A stretch of DNA of 46,411 bases from DASYQD01 sp036005845 (GTDB lineage Bacteria > Acidobacteriota > Thermoanaerobaculia > Multivoradales > JAIOJS01): assembly GCA_036005845.1 (NCBI GenBank), contig DASYQD010000189.1, forward strand, positions 1 to 46,411, given 5' to 3'. The notes beneath the pieces are model-generated. The model was not told the origin of the DNA. It worked only from the letters and a program-made list of their open reading frames with translations, and did no database searches. Numbering within the stretch: position 1 is the stretch's first letter; the number at the start of each line of letters is the position of its first letter. Of the stretch, positions 24,794 to 33,025 are shown one piece after another. Made by a program: the position numbers and the translations under genes.

Positions 24794-27659
24794 GCTGTTT
24801 CGCCATGAAACGTTTGCACTCTGTGCCCGCGGCTGCTCCGCGTTCGTTCTAGCCCTCGTCATTTGCGCGAGTGCCGGAGCGCAGACCGGCCTGCCGGGCC
24901 TCCTGCGCGACATCGCAACCGTTCAGGAGCCATTACCGGACACGCAGAACCTCAATCCGGCGCTCTTCGTGCCTCTCGGCGGTGAGGCCTACTTCGCGGC
25001 CTGGGAACCCACCACCGGTCTCGAGCTGCGGGCTACCGATGGCACCACCGCCGGCACGCACACCGTGCGCGACGTCTGCCCGGGATCGTGCGACGGATTC
25101 CTCTACTACGAGCTGGTCGAGTCCGGCGGCGTTCTCTACTTCGCCGCCAACGACGGCGCTCACGGGCGCGAGCTGTGGAGGAGCGACGGCACGGCGGCGG
25201 GCACTCACATGGTCGCCGACGTGGCGCCCGGCCTCGCGTGGTCGCAGCCCTGCTTCATCACGGCGATCCCCGGTGGCGTCGCCTTCGTGGCCGACGACGG
25301 CGTCCACGGCAACGAGCTGTGGTGGAGCGACGGCACCGCGGCCGGCACCCACCTCGTCGCCGACCTGCTGCCGGGCAGTCCCTACGGATATCACAACGGG
25401 CCGAGTCACTCGACCTGGCTGCCGGGCAAGGGCCTCGTCTTCGCCGCCGAGGACGCAACGCACGGGCGGGAGGTCTGGCTCAGCGCCGACGGTACCGCTG
25501 CGAACACGGCGATGCTTGCCGACGTCAGCCCCGGTGCGGTCGACGGACTGGACTGGTATCAGCCCTATCCCGGCTCCTGGAGCGAGCCGCGTCGGGCCGG
25601 CGGCAACGTCTTCTTCGTCGCCGACGACGGCGTCCACGGCAGGGAGCTGTGGGCAACGGATGGAACTCCCGCGGGTACGCGGCTGGTGCTTGACATCGCG
25701 CCCGGTGCCGACGGCAGCTGGGCCTATGGGTTCTACGACTGGGCGAGCGTCCTCTACTTCGGAGCCCACGCGGGGGCCGGCTTGCCAAGCGCGCTCTGGC
25801 GCAGCGATGGCACTGCGGCGGGCACCTATCCGTTGGGCGACGCCGCGCACGGCAGCGATCAGCTGAGCCCGAGCGGCTTCGCCGAGCTGGGTGGCCGTCT
25901 CTACTTCCCCGGCTATCAGGATGCAACCGGTCGCGAGCTATGGTCGACCGACGGCACACTGGCGGGCACGCAGCGGGTGACCGACCTCGGCCCAGGCGGC
26001 GCCAGCGGCTTGCCCTTTGGGTATCGCGGCATCGGCGCGGTCGCCGGCAGGCTCTGGTTCGCCGGTGATGACGGCAACAGCGGGGTCGAATGGTGGCAAA
26101 GCGACGGGACTGCGGCCGGGACGTCCCTACTCGAGGACCTCACTCCCGGACGCGGAGGTTCGACCGCAGGGAGGCCCGTGGGTGGAGTAGGTCCCACGAC
26201 CTTGCTCGGGTCTTACGACCCACGGCTCGGGTGGACGATCCGCGCCGCCCACGCGGGCGAGGGAGGCACCGCCGTCATCCACGCGGGCGGGACCAGACCC
26301 GGAGCGCTGGCTTGGTGCGGTGTGAGAATCTGCCCGCCACAGATCTTTGCCGTCGCCGGAGGCGTGGCCTTTCCGGCTCACGAGGCCGAGCACGGCACCG
26401 AGCTGTGGCGCAGCGACGGCAGCGAATCGGGGACCGCGCTGGCGGTCGACCTCGCGCCCGGCCCCGCCAACTCGATGGCGCCGACCTCGAGCCTTCACAG
26501 CATCGCGCCGCTGGGGGACGAGGTGCTGTTCTCCGCCACCGACGACGTCAGCCCGCCGCCCTTCTACGACTGGCCGCCGCAGCAGCTGTGGGCACACTCG
26601 GCCTTCGGGGGCGTCACACAGCTCACCCACGAAACGGATTTCCAGTTCGGGCCCGCTGAGCTCACGTCCTGGAACGGCGCGGTCTACTTCTACGAGGGGT
26701 ACACGGTCTGGCGGAGCGATGGCACGCCTGCCGGCACGGCACCGATCTCCTTCGGGGGCGGGCCCTCTCATGGCTTCACCGCCGGCTCGACGCACCTCTT
26801 CTTCGCCTCCTACTCCGGAATTTGGAAGATCGACGGCGGCCCCAGCGGGGCGGTGCCTGTGCACGATGCCTACGGCTTCAGGCCCGGCCCGCTGGTGGTC
26901 ACGGGCGACGGTGAGAGCGGGGACCGTCTCTACTTTCCCGCCGGGGACGGAAGCGGTGGCAACGAGCTGTGGGTGAGTGACGGCACCGACGGCGGCACCC
27001 AGCGGGTCGTGGATCTGCTGCCGGGGCCCGAGAACGGCATGTCGACGTTCCGCGAACCGGGAGGCTTCGAGGAAGAACGGCTGGTCGCCGCGCTCGGCCC
27101 GCGCGGCGTCTTCGCCGCCACCGACGGCACTCACGGCGACGAGCTGTGGGTGACCGACGGCACGCCCGGCAACGCGACACTGCTCGAAATCCGCGCCGGC
27201 GCCGCGGGGTCTGAGCCGCGCGACCTGGTGACCGTGGGCGACCGCGTCTACTTCGTCGCCGACGATGGCGTCCATGGCCGCGAGCCGTGGGTAACCGACG
27301 GCAGATTCGCCGGCACGCACATCGTCGCCGACGTGCGGCCGGGGCCAGAGTCGTCATCGCCGCAGGAGCTCACCGGCTGGATGGGCCGCCTCGTCTTCGC
27401 GGCGAACGACGACGTGCACGGTAGCGAGATCTGGCGTGTCGATGCCGACGGCACGAGCGCGCAGCTCGTTGCCGACCTGCGGGCCGGCGTCGAGCCGTCG
27501 AGCCCGCAGGGGCTCACCGCCGTCGGCGGGCGGCTCTACTTCTTCGCCGACGACGGTGCGAGCGGGCTCGAGCCCTGGGTCTGGTCGGCCGCCGCCGACC
27601 TGTTCAAGGACGGCTTCGAGACCGGCAACGTGACGCGCTGGTCGCGGCTGACACCCTGA
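24792..27659 (+). CDS. Secreted ELWxxDGT-repeat protein, copy 2
   Basis: A 955-residue paralogue of the protein at 21421-24267, with the same order of repeats, the same LRDIA start of the mature part and the same C-terminal motif (FKDGFETGNVTRWSRLTP). A hydrophobic signal segment (SAFVLALVICASAGAQ) is present. The first in-frame ATG is 24792. An ATG at 24805 with a better-looking N-region (MKRLHSVPAAAPR) lies in another frame that closes after 15 codons, so a frameshift within the signal peptide region is possible. The two copies resemble each other strongly at both ends and less in the middle. It is convergent with thrA, with 59 bases between stops. Confidence 0.86.
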   Translation: MLFRHETFALCARGCSAFVLALVICASAGAQTGLPGLLRDIATVQEPLPDTQNLNPALFVPLGGEAYFAAWEPTTGLELRATDGTTAGTHTVRDVCPGSCDGFLYYELVESGGVLYFAANDGAHGRELWRSDGTAAGTHMVADVAPGLAWSQPCFITAIPGGVAFVADDGVHGNELWWSDGTAAGTHLVADLLPGSPYGYHNGPSHSTWLPGKGLVFAAEDATHGREVWLSADGTAANTAMLADVSPGAVDGLDWYQPYPGSWSEPRRAGGNVFFVADDGVHGRELWATDGTPAGTRLVLDIAPGADGSWAYGFYDWASVLYFGAHAGAGLPSALWRSDGTAAGTYPLGDAAHGSDQLSPSGFAELGGRLYFPGYQDATGRELWSTDGTLAGTQRVTDLGPGGASGLPFGYRGIGAVAGRLWFAGDDGNSGVEWWQSDGTAAGTSLLEDLTPGRGGSTAGRPVGGVGPTTLLGSYDPRLGWTIRAAHAGEGGTAVIHAGGTRPGALAWCGVRICPPQIFAVAGGVAFPAHEAEHGTELWRSDGSESGTALAVDLAPGPANSMAPTSSLHSIAPLGDEVLFSATDDVSPPPFYDWPPQQLWAHSAFGGVTQLTHETDFQFGPAELTSWNGAVYFYEGYTVWRSDGTPAGTAPISFGGGPSHGFTAGSTHLFFASYSGIWKIDGGPSGAVPVHDAYGFRPGPLVVTGDGESGDRLYFPAGDGSGGNELWVSDGTDGGTQRVVDLLPGPENGMSTFREPGGFEEERLVAALGPRGVFAATDGTHGDELWVTDGTPGNATLLEIRAGAAGSEPRDLVTVGDRVYFVADDGVHGREPWVTDGRFAGTHIVADVRPGPESSSPQELTGWMGRLVFAANDDVHGSEIWRVDADGTSAQLVADLRAGVEPSSPQGLTAVGGRLYFFADDGASGLEPWVWSAAADLFKDGFETGNVTRWSRLTP

Positions 27660-27718
27660 TCGCGTAGCGGCACACGTCGCAGCCGCGGAACGCCGGCGCG
27701 TTCTCGGCCGAGGGGTTT

Positions 27719-30304
27719 CTAGCGGGCTCGGCGCCTTCGCGGCCGTGCCGCCGCGCGCGACGGTGACTCGCCGCGCCGTTCCTGCACGGTGATGGCGACG
27801 ATGTCGTTGAGCACGCCCGCGGCGGTCACCTGCGCGCCGGCGCCCGGACCGGTCACCACCAGCGGGTTGTCGTGGTACCGGCGGCTCTGGATCACCACTT
27901 GGTTGGCGGTGCCGGACAGGCGTCCCATCGGCGAGGCCGCGGCGACCGCTTCGATGCCGACGCGGATCGAGCGCGGGCCGACGCGCGCCACGTAGCGCAG
28001 GACCTTGCCGTCGCGCTTCGCCTTGGCCGCGCGCTCGGCGAACGGCTCGTCGAGGGCGGCGAGCTTGTCGACGAAACTGGCCGGGTCGGCATCGTCGAGC
28101 TGCGGCGGAAAGAGCGCCTCCAGCGCGATCTCGTCGAGCTCGACGCGGCGGCCGAGCGTGCGCGCCAGGATGAGCGCCTTGCGCGCCACGTCGCGGCCCG
28201 ACAAATCCTCGCGCGGATCCGGTTCGGTGTAGCCGCGCCGCCACGCCTCGCGCACGGCGGCGCTGAAGCGGGTGCCGCTCTCGAGCGCTGTCATCAGGAA
28301 GCCGAGCGTGCCCGAGAAGCAGCCGAGGATGCTCTCCACGCGATCGCCTGATTCCTGCAGCTTGGCGAGGGTGTCGAGCACCGGCAGGCCGGCGCCGGCG
28401 GTCGCCTCGTAGCGCAGCGACAGGCCGCCGCGCCGCGCCGTGTCGAGCAGCTCCTCGAAAGCGAGCTGCGGCCCCGCCAGCGGCTTCTTGTTGGCGAGCA
28501 CGACGTGGAAGCCCTCCTCGAGCGCCTCCTGCAGCAGCGGCGCCGTCTCCTCCGACGTCAGGTCGACGAGGATCGGCCGGTGCGACGGCAGCAGCCAGAG
28601 CTCGTCACGCAACGCCTGCTGCAGCTCCTGCAGCGACAGCGGCGAACGGTCGGCGAAGAGCCGCCCGCCGGCGGCCTTCTTCGCCGCGAGATCGCGCAGC
28701 GCGCCGGCGTCGATGCCGTGTTCCTCGACGCGCACGCCGGAGCGGTCGGCGATCGCAGTGACCTCGATCTCTACACCGAGCCGCTGGCGCAGGTGCTTCT
28801 GCTGCGCCACGAGCTGCTCGGCGAGCGCGCGGCCGATCTGCCCGAAGCCCAGCAGGGTGAGCTTGCTGGCGCGCCCGGTGGTGTCGGCGAGCGGCCGCCG
28901 CTTGTCGAGCTGGTACTCGCGGTGGAGCGCCTGCAACGCGCGCGTGGCATCGGCCTCGGGTACCGCGACGGTGATGTTGAGCTCCGACGACCCCTGCGCG
29001 ATGGCGAGCACGTTGACGCCGGCCGCGCTGATCGCCGAGAAGGTGCGCGCGGCGATGCCGGGCCGGCCGCGCATGCCGAGGCCGACGACGGCGACGAGCG
29101 CCACGCCGCGCTCGACGGCGATGCGGTCGATCAGCCGCTCGCGGCGCTCGAGGGCGAAGGTCTCCTCGAGCGCGCGCTTGGCGTGCTCCGCCTCCTCGCC
29201 CGGGAGCACGAAGCAGATGCTCGCCTCGCTCGACGCCTGGCTGATCATCGACACCGAGTGTCCCGCCTGCGACAGCGCCGAGAAGGCGCGGCCGGCGACG
29301 CCGGGGACGCCGATCATGCCGCCGCCCTCGATCGCCACCAGCGCCTGCGCGCGCACGGCGGTGAGCGCCTTCACCGGGTAGTCGCCGGCGCCGACGTCGC
29401 CGGCGATGCGCGTTCCGGGCACGTCGCGAAAGGCGTTCCTGACGAAGAGCGGGATCTTCTTGTCGACGAGCGGGATCATGGTGCGGGGGTGCAGCACCTT
29501 GGCGCCGTAGTAGGCGAGCTCGGCCGCCTCGCGGTAGTGGAGCGCGGCGAGCACGCGCGCGCCGTCGACGCTCTTGGGGTCGGCGGTCATCAGGCCGTCG
29601 ACTTCCTTCCACAGCGTCACCGCGTCGGCGTCGAGGCTGCGCGCGAGCAGGGCCGCCGAGAAGTCGGTACCGCCGCGGCCGAGCGTGACGAGCTCGCCGT
29701 CCGGACCGCGGCCGAGGAAGCCGGGCATCACCACCACCTGGCCGCGCGCGAGGAGCGGCAGCACACGCTCGTGCGCGGCGCGGGCGCACTTGGGAAAGCT
29801 CGGCCAGATGCCGCCGAGGCGGCGCTCGGTGAGGATGACGTCGGTGGCGTCGACGTAGACGGCGTCGACGCCGGCCTCGCCGAGCGCCGCGACGAAGAGC
29901 CGCGACAGCACGCGCTCGCCGCGCGAGACGAGCGCGTCCTGCGCGCGCGGCGTCAGCTCGCGCAGCACGGCGATGCTTTCGCACATGGCGCGCAGCTCGC
30001 GCGATGCGGCGGCGATCTCCTCGTTGACCGCGGCCGCGCGAGCCGAATCGCCGAGCAGCGCCGCGGCCACGTCCAGGTGCCGCGATTCGAACTTGGTCGC
30101 TGCCTCCTGCCAGGCCTGCTCGTCGCCGCCGAGCGCGGCGCGGCCGGCGGCGAGCAGCAAGTCCGTCACGCCCTGCATCGCCGAGGCGACGCAGGCGACT
30201 TGCCCGCCCTCAGCGCGCGCGGCGGCGACGCGCGCCACCGCGGCGCGGATCGCCTCCGGCGTGCCCATGGCGACGCCGCCGAACTTGTACACCTCGAGCG
30301 GCAT
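27719..30304 (-). CDS. thrA: Bifunctional aspartokinase / homoserine dehydrogenase
   Basis: An 861-residue fusion. The aspartokinase half starts EVYKFGGVAMGT, includes a GRGGTDFSAALLA substrate segment and two ACT-type regulatory units, and spans about 1-455. The homoserine dehydrogenase half starts with the NAD(P) fold LTLLGFGQIGRALAEQL at about 475. It contains the conserved ANKKPLAGPQLAFEELL and YEATAGAGLPVLDTL, and ends with SGTANQVVIQSRRY. It catalyses the first and third steps from aspartate to threonine. ATG 30304 is chosen because KFGG follows within seven residues. The 3' end has a partial copy in the hybrid at 24310-24732. The dehydrogenase tail carries a basic Arg/Ala extension. 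Confidence 0.94.
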   Translation of the reverse strand: MPLEVYKFGGVAMGTPEAIRAAVARVAAARAEGGQVACVASAMQGVTDLLLAAGRAALGGDEQAWQEAATKFESRHLDVAAALLGDSARAAAVNEEIAAASRELRAMCESIAVLRELTPRAQDALVSRGERVLSRLFVAALGEAGVDAVYVDATDVILTERRLGGIWPSFPKCARAAHERVLPLLARGQVVVMPGFLGRGPDGELVTLGRGGTDFSAALLARSLDADAVTLWKEVDGLMTADPKSVDGARVLAALHYREAAELAYYGAKVLHPRTMIPLVDKKIPLFVRNAFRDVPGTRIAGDVGAGDYPVKALTAVRAQALVAIEGGGMIGVPGVAGRAFSALSQAGHSVSMISQASSEASICFVLPGEEAEHAKRALEETFALERRERLIDRIAVERGVALVAVVGLGMRGRPGIAARTFSAISAAGVNVLAIAQGSSELNITVAVPEADATRALQALHREYQLDKRRPLADTTGRASKLTLLGFGQIGRALAEQLVAQQKHLRQRLGVEIEVTAIADRSGVRVEEHGIDAGALRDLAAKKAAGGRLFADRSPLSLQELQQALRDELWLLPSHRPILVDLTSEETAPLLQEALEEGFHVVLANKKPLAGPQLAFEELLDTARRGGLSLRYEATAGAGLPVLDTLAKLQESGDRVESILGCFSGTLGFLMTALESGTRFSAAVREAWRRGYTEPDPREDLSGRDVARKALILARTLGRRVELDEIALEALFPPQLDDADPASFVDKLAALDEPFAERAAKAKRDGKVLRYVARVGPRSIRVGIEAVAAASPMGRLSGTANQVVIQSRRYHDNPLVVTGPGAGAQVTAAGVLNDIVAITVQERRGESPSRAAARPRRRRAR

Positions 30305-30409
30305 GGAAGCGCGGGAGTATACGCCGCGCTGCGGCGTAGCCCTCGAACGGAATCGTCTGGCGAAATCTTGCACGGCCGCGTTGGCGGGCTTCGACTACTA
30401 TCGATTCAA

Positions 30410-31672
30410 GTGCCCTTCGCCCGCGCCGCCGTCGTGCTGTCCGCCGCGCTCGTCGCGCTGGCCGCGAGCGCACCGCTGCGCGCCGACGATCCGCTGATCG
30501 CCGCCGCCGGCGACATCGCCTGCTCGCCCACCGATCCCGGCTACAACGGCGGCGCCGGCACTGCGGAGCGCTGCCGCCAGCGCGCCACCTCGGACCTTCT
30601 CGTAGGCGGCGGATTCGACGCCGTGCTGCCGCTGGGCGACAACCAGTACTGGGAGGGCGCGCTCGCCGACTATCTCGTCTCCTTCGCGCCGAGCTGGGGC
30701 CGGCTGGGACCGCTGCTGCGGCCGGTGCCCGGCAATCACGAGTACGAGACGAGCGACGCCGCCGGCTACTTCGACTACTTCGGCGCCGGCGTCGGCGAGC
30801 GCGGCCGCGGCTGGTACAGCTACGACGTCGGCAGCTGGCACCTCGTCGCGCTCAACTCCAACTGCGGGGCCGTCGGCGGCTGCGGTCCGGGCTCGCCGCA
30901 GGTCCAGTGGCTCGAGGACGACCTCGCCGCGCACCCGCGCGCCTGCACGCTCGCCTACTGGCACCACCCGCGCTTCTCCTCGGGCGTGCACGGCGACGAC
31001 TCCACGTTCGACGCGTTTTGGCAGACGCTCTATCGCTTCGGCGCCGACGTGGTGCTCGTCGGGCACGACCACGACTACGAGCGCTTCGCGCCGCAGGACC
31101 CGAGCGGCAACACCGACCGCGACTTCGGCATCCGCGAGTTCGTCGCCGGCACCGGCGGCATCGAGCAGCGGCCGTTCGCCGCCACGCGGCGGAACAGCGA
31201 GGTGCGCGACGACAGCGGCTTCGGCGTGCTCAGCCTGCGGCTGCGGCCGGGCGGCTATGACTGGCAGTTCCTCCCCGCGGCCGGATCCACGCTCGCCGAC
31301 AGCGGCTCCGGCATCTGCCACAACGCGCCGGATTCCACGCGCGTCGCGTTGCACCAGGGGCGCTTCGAGGTCGAGGTGACCTGGCGCGACTTCGCGGGCC
31401 GCACCGGCGAGGGCCAAGTGGGGCCGCCGGCCACCGACGGCTCGGCCATCTTCTGGTTCTTCAGCGCCGACAACTGGGAGCTCATGGTCAAGGTGCTCGA
31501 CGGCTGTGGGCTCAACGGGCACTTCTGGGTCTTCCACGCCGCCACCACCAACGTCGAGTACACGCTCACCGTCACCGACACCGCGACCGGCGAGGTGAAG
31601 CGCTACGACAACCCGCTCGGCCGCCGCGCGCCGGCGGTCACCGACACCGAGGCGTTCGCCACCTGTCCGTGA
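30410..31672 (+). CDS. Secreted metallophosphoesterase with C-terminal beta domain
   Basis: A 420-residue protein from GTG 30410, directly followed by a signal peptide (AAVVLSAALVALAASAPLRA). The two-metal phosphoesterase motifs are all present in order: AAGDIAC, LPLGDNQYWEG, PGNHEYE, a histidine in YWHHPRFSS, and VGHDHDYERF. The final ~110 residues (FEVEVTWRDFAGRTGEG, WELMVKVLDGCGLNGHFWVF, YTLTVTDTATGEVKRY) form a beta domain that I recognise as a recurrent C-terminal unit of secreted proteins in this lineage. It is a purple-acid-phosphatase-like enzyme with unknown substrate. It is divergent from thrA. Confidence 0.87.
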   Translation: MPFARAAVVLSAALVALAASAPLRADDPLIAAAGDIACSPTDPGYNGGAGTAERCRQRATSDLLVGGGFDAVLPLGDNQYWEGALADYLVSFAPSWGRLGPLLRPVPGNHEYETSDAAGYFDYFGAGVGERGRGWYSYDVGSWHLVALNSNCGAVGGCGPGSPQVQWLEDDLAAHPRACTLAYWHHPRFSSGVHGDDSTFDAFWQTLYRFGADVVLVGHDHDYERFAPQDPSGNTDRDFGIREFVAGTGGIEQRPFAATRRNSEVRDDSGFGVLSLRLRPGGYDWQFLPAAGSTLADSGSGICHNAPDSTRVALHQGRFEVEVTWRDFAGRTGEGQVGPPATDGSAIFWFFSADNWELMVKVLDGCGLNGHFWVFHAATTNVEYTLTVTDTATGEVKRYDNPLGRRAPAVTDTEAFATCP

Positions 31673-31684
31673 CCGGTGCGCGAG

Positions 31685-33025
31685 CTACGCCGCCGCGACT
31701 TCGTGCAAACGGCAGAAGCTCGCCACGAGGAGCGGGTCGAGCCAGGTGCCGGCGCGCGCGCGCAACAGCTGCATCGCCGCCGCGCGCGAAGCGGCGCCGC
31801 CGGCCGGGCGCGCGTTGAACGCGGTGTCGAAGGTGTCGGCGACGGCGGTGAGCAGGCTGGCGAGGGTCGGCCGCCGCGGCGTGCGCAGCGTCGGGTAGCT
31901 GGGCTCGCCGTCGTAGCGCAGGTGGTGCTCGTAGGCGACGAGCGCCGCCAGCGTCGTCGTCGGGTCGAGCTCGCAGAGGCGCGCCGCGCCGAGCTGCGGG
32001 TGGCGGCGCATGGCGCGCCACTCGCCCTCGTCGAGCGGGCCGTCCTTGATCAGCAGCTCCGTCGGCAGGCTGAGCTTGCCGACGTCGTGCAGCAGCGCCG
32101 CCATGCCCAGCTCCTTGAGCAGCTCGCCGCGGAAGCCGAGCGCCTTGGCGTGGCTGAGCACGAGCAGAGCCACGTTGGCCGAGTGCGCGTAGAGGAGCTC
32201 GTCGCCGTCGCGCAGCGGCGCCAGCGGATAGGTGAGGCGCGTGTCGCGACCCAGCGCGTCGACGAAGCCCCACACCAGCGACTCCATCTGCGGCAGGCCG
32301 CCCTTCCTCTCGACGCGCCAGCGGATGAAGGCCTCGCGCGCCGCTTCGAGCTTGCCGTCGAGCAGGGCGAGGCGGCCGTCGTCGGCGCCGCCGGGCAGCG
32401 CGCCCGCGCCGCCGCCCTGGCCGGCACCCCTGCCGCCGGCGCCGCCATGGCCCGCCCCGTCACCGCCGCCGACACCACCGATTCCGGCACCGTCGCCGCC
32501 GCCCGCTCCAGCGCCACCGGCGCCGGTTGTGGCGCCGTCACCCTCCCGGCCGGCCCCGCCGCCCAGCGCGTCGTGGGTGAAGGCCAGCTTCACACGCCCT
32601 ATCACGATGTGCGGCGTCGACACCGCGGTGTTGCGCTCGGCGATGTTGACCAAAAACGCGGCGGCCTCTTCGACGTCGAGCCCGCGGGCAAGGGTGATCC
32701 CCTCGACGCCGAGCTGCGCCATGGCGTGCACGAAACCGCGCAGGTGCAGGCCGGCGTAGCGGAACGGCTGCTGGTCCACCACCAGGTCGTCGTCCACCAT
32801 CAACAGGTTGATGGCGTGCTGGTGGCGCGCGATGAGCAGGCTCTCGAGGCCGGCGACGAGCTGGTCGATCGCCTCGCGCACGCGCGGGTGGCCGGCGGGG
32901 TAGAGCGCGCTGCTGTTGATGGCGTGCACGATGGCGAGCACCAGCCGCTGCAGCGCCAGCGCCTTGTCGGAGGCCAGGCCGCCCTCGGGGCGATCGGAGC
33001 GTTCCGGGCGTTCAGGGTCAGACAT
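31685..33025 (-). CDS. HD-GYP-like phosphohydrolase with YPxGHP N-terminal domain
   Basis: A 446-residue protein. The N-terminal helical domain (about 20-140) includes ALYPAGHPRVREAIDQLV. A glycine-rich linker follows at about 150-212, then an HD domain with HSANVALLVLSHA (about 278) and LLHDVGKLSLP (about 309). The expected GYP region reads YEHHLRYDGEPSYP, a degenerate version of HHxxYDGxGYP. Cyclic-di-GMP hydrolysis is typical for the family, but the altered motif leaves activity uncertain. The start overlaps the HEAT-protein stop by 8 bases. Its N-terminal domain resembles that of the HEAT protein. Confidence 0.85.
   Translation of the reverse strand: MSDPERPERSDRPEGGLASDKALALQRLVLAIVHAINSSALYPAGHPRVREAIDQLVAGLESLLIARHQHAINLLMVDDDLVVDQQPFRYAGLHLRGFVHAMAQLGVEGITLARGLDVEEAAAFLVNIAERNTAVSTPHIVIGRVKLAFTHDALGGGAGREGDGATTGAGGAGAGGGDGAGIGGVGGGDGAGHGGAGGRGAGQGGGAGALPGGADDGRLALLDGKLEAAREAFIRWRVERKGGLPQMESLVWGFVDALGRDTRLTYPLAPLRDGDELLYAHSANVALLVLSHAKALGFRGELLKELGMAALLHDVGKLSLPTELLIKDGPLDEGEWRAMRRHPQLGAARLCELDPTTTLAALVAYEHHLRYDGEPSYPTLRTPRRPTLASLLTAVADTFDTAFNARPAGGAASRAAAMQLLRARAGTWLDPLLVASFCRLHEVAAA

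Noticed and set aside
24074..24913. Longer minus-strand frame overlapping the hybrid fragment
   Set aside because: It contains one thrA piece (ALENGTHFSAAVREAWRRGY) in phase, but its rest is out-of-frame thrB and ELW antisense. It is explained by the duplication joint and not by a gene.
30380..30412. TACTAT box upstream of the phosphoesterase as a promoter
   Set aside because: The -10-like box has no -35 partner at acceptable spacing (TTGCAC is 22 bases away), so it was not listed.
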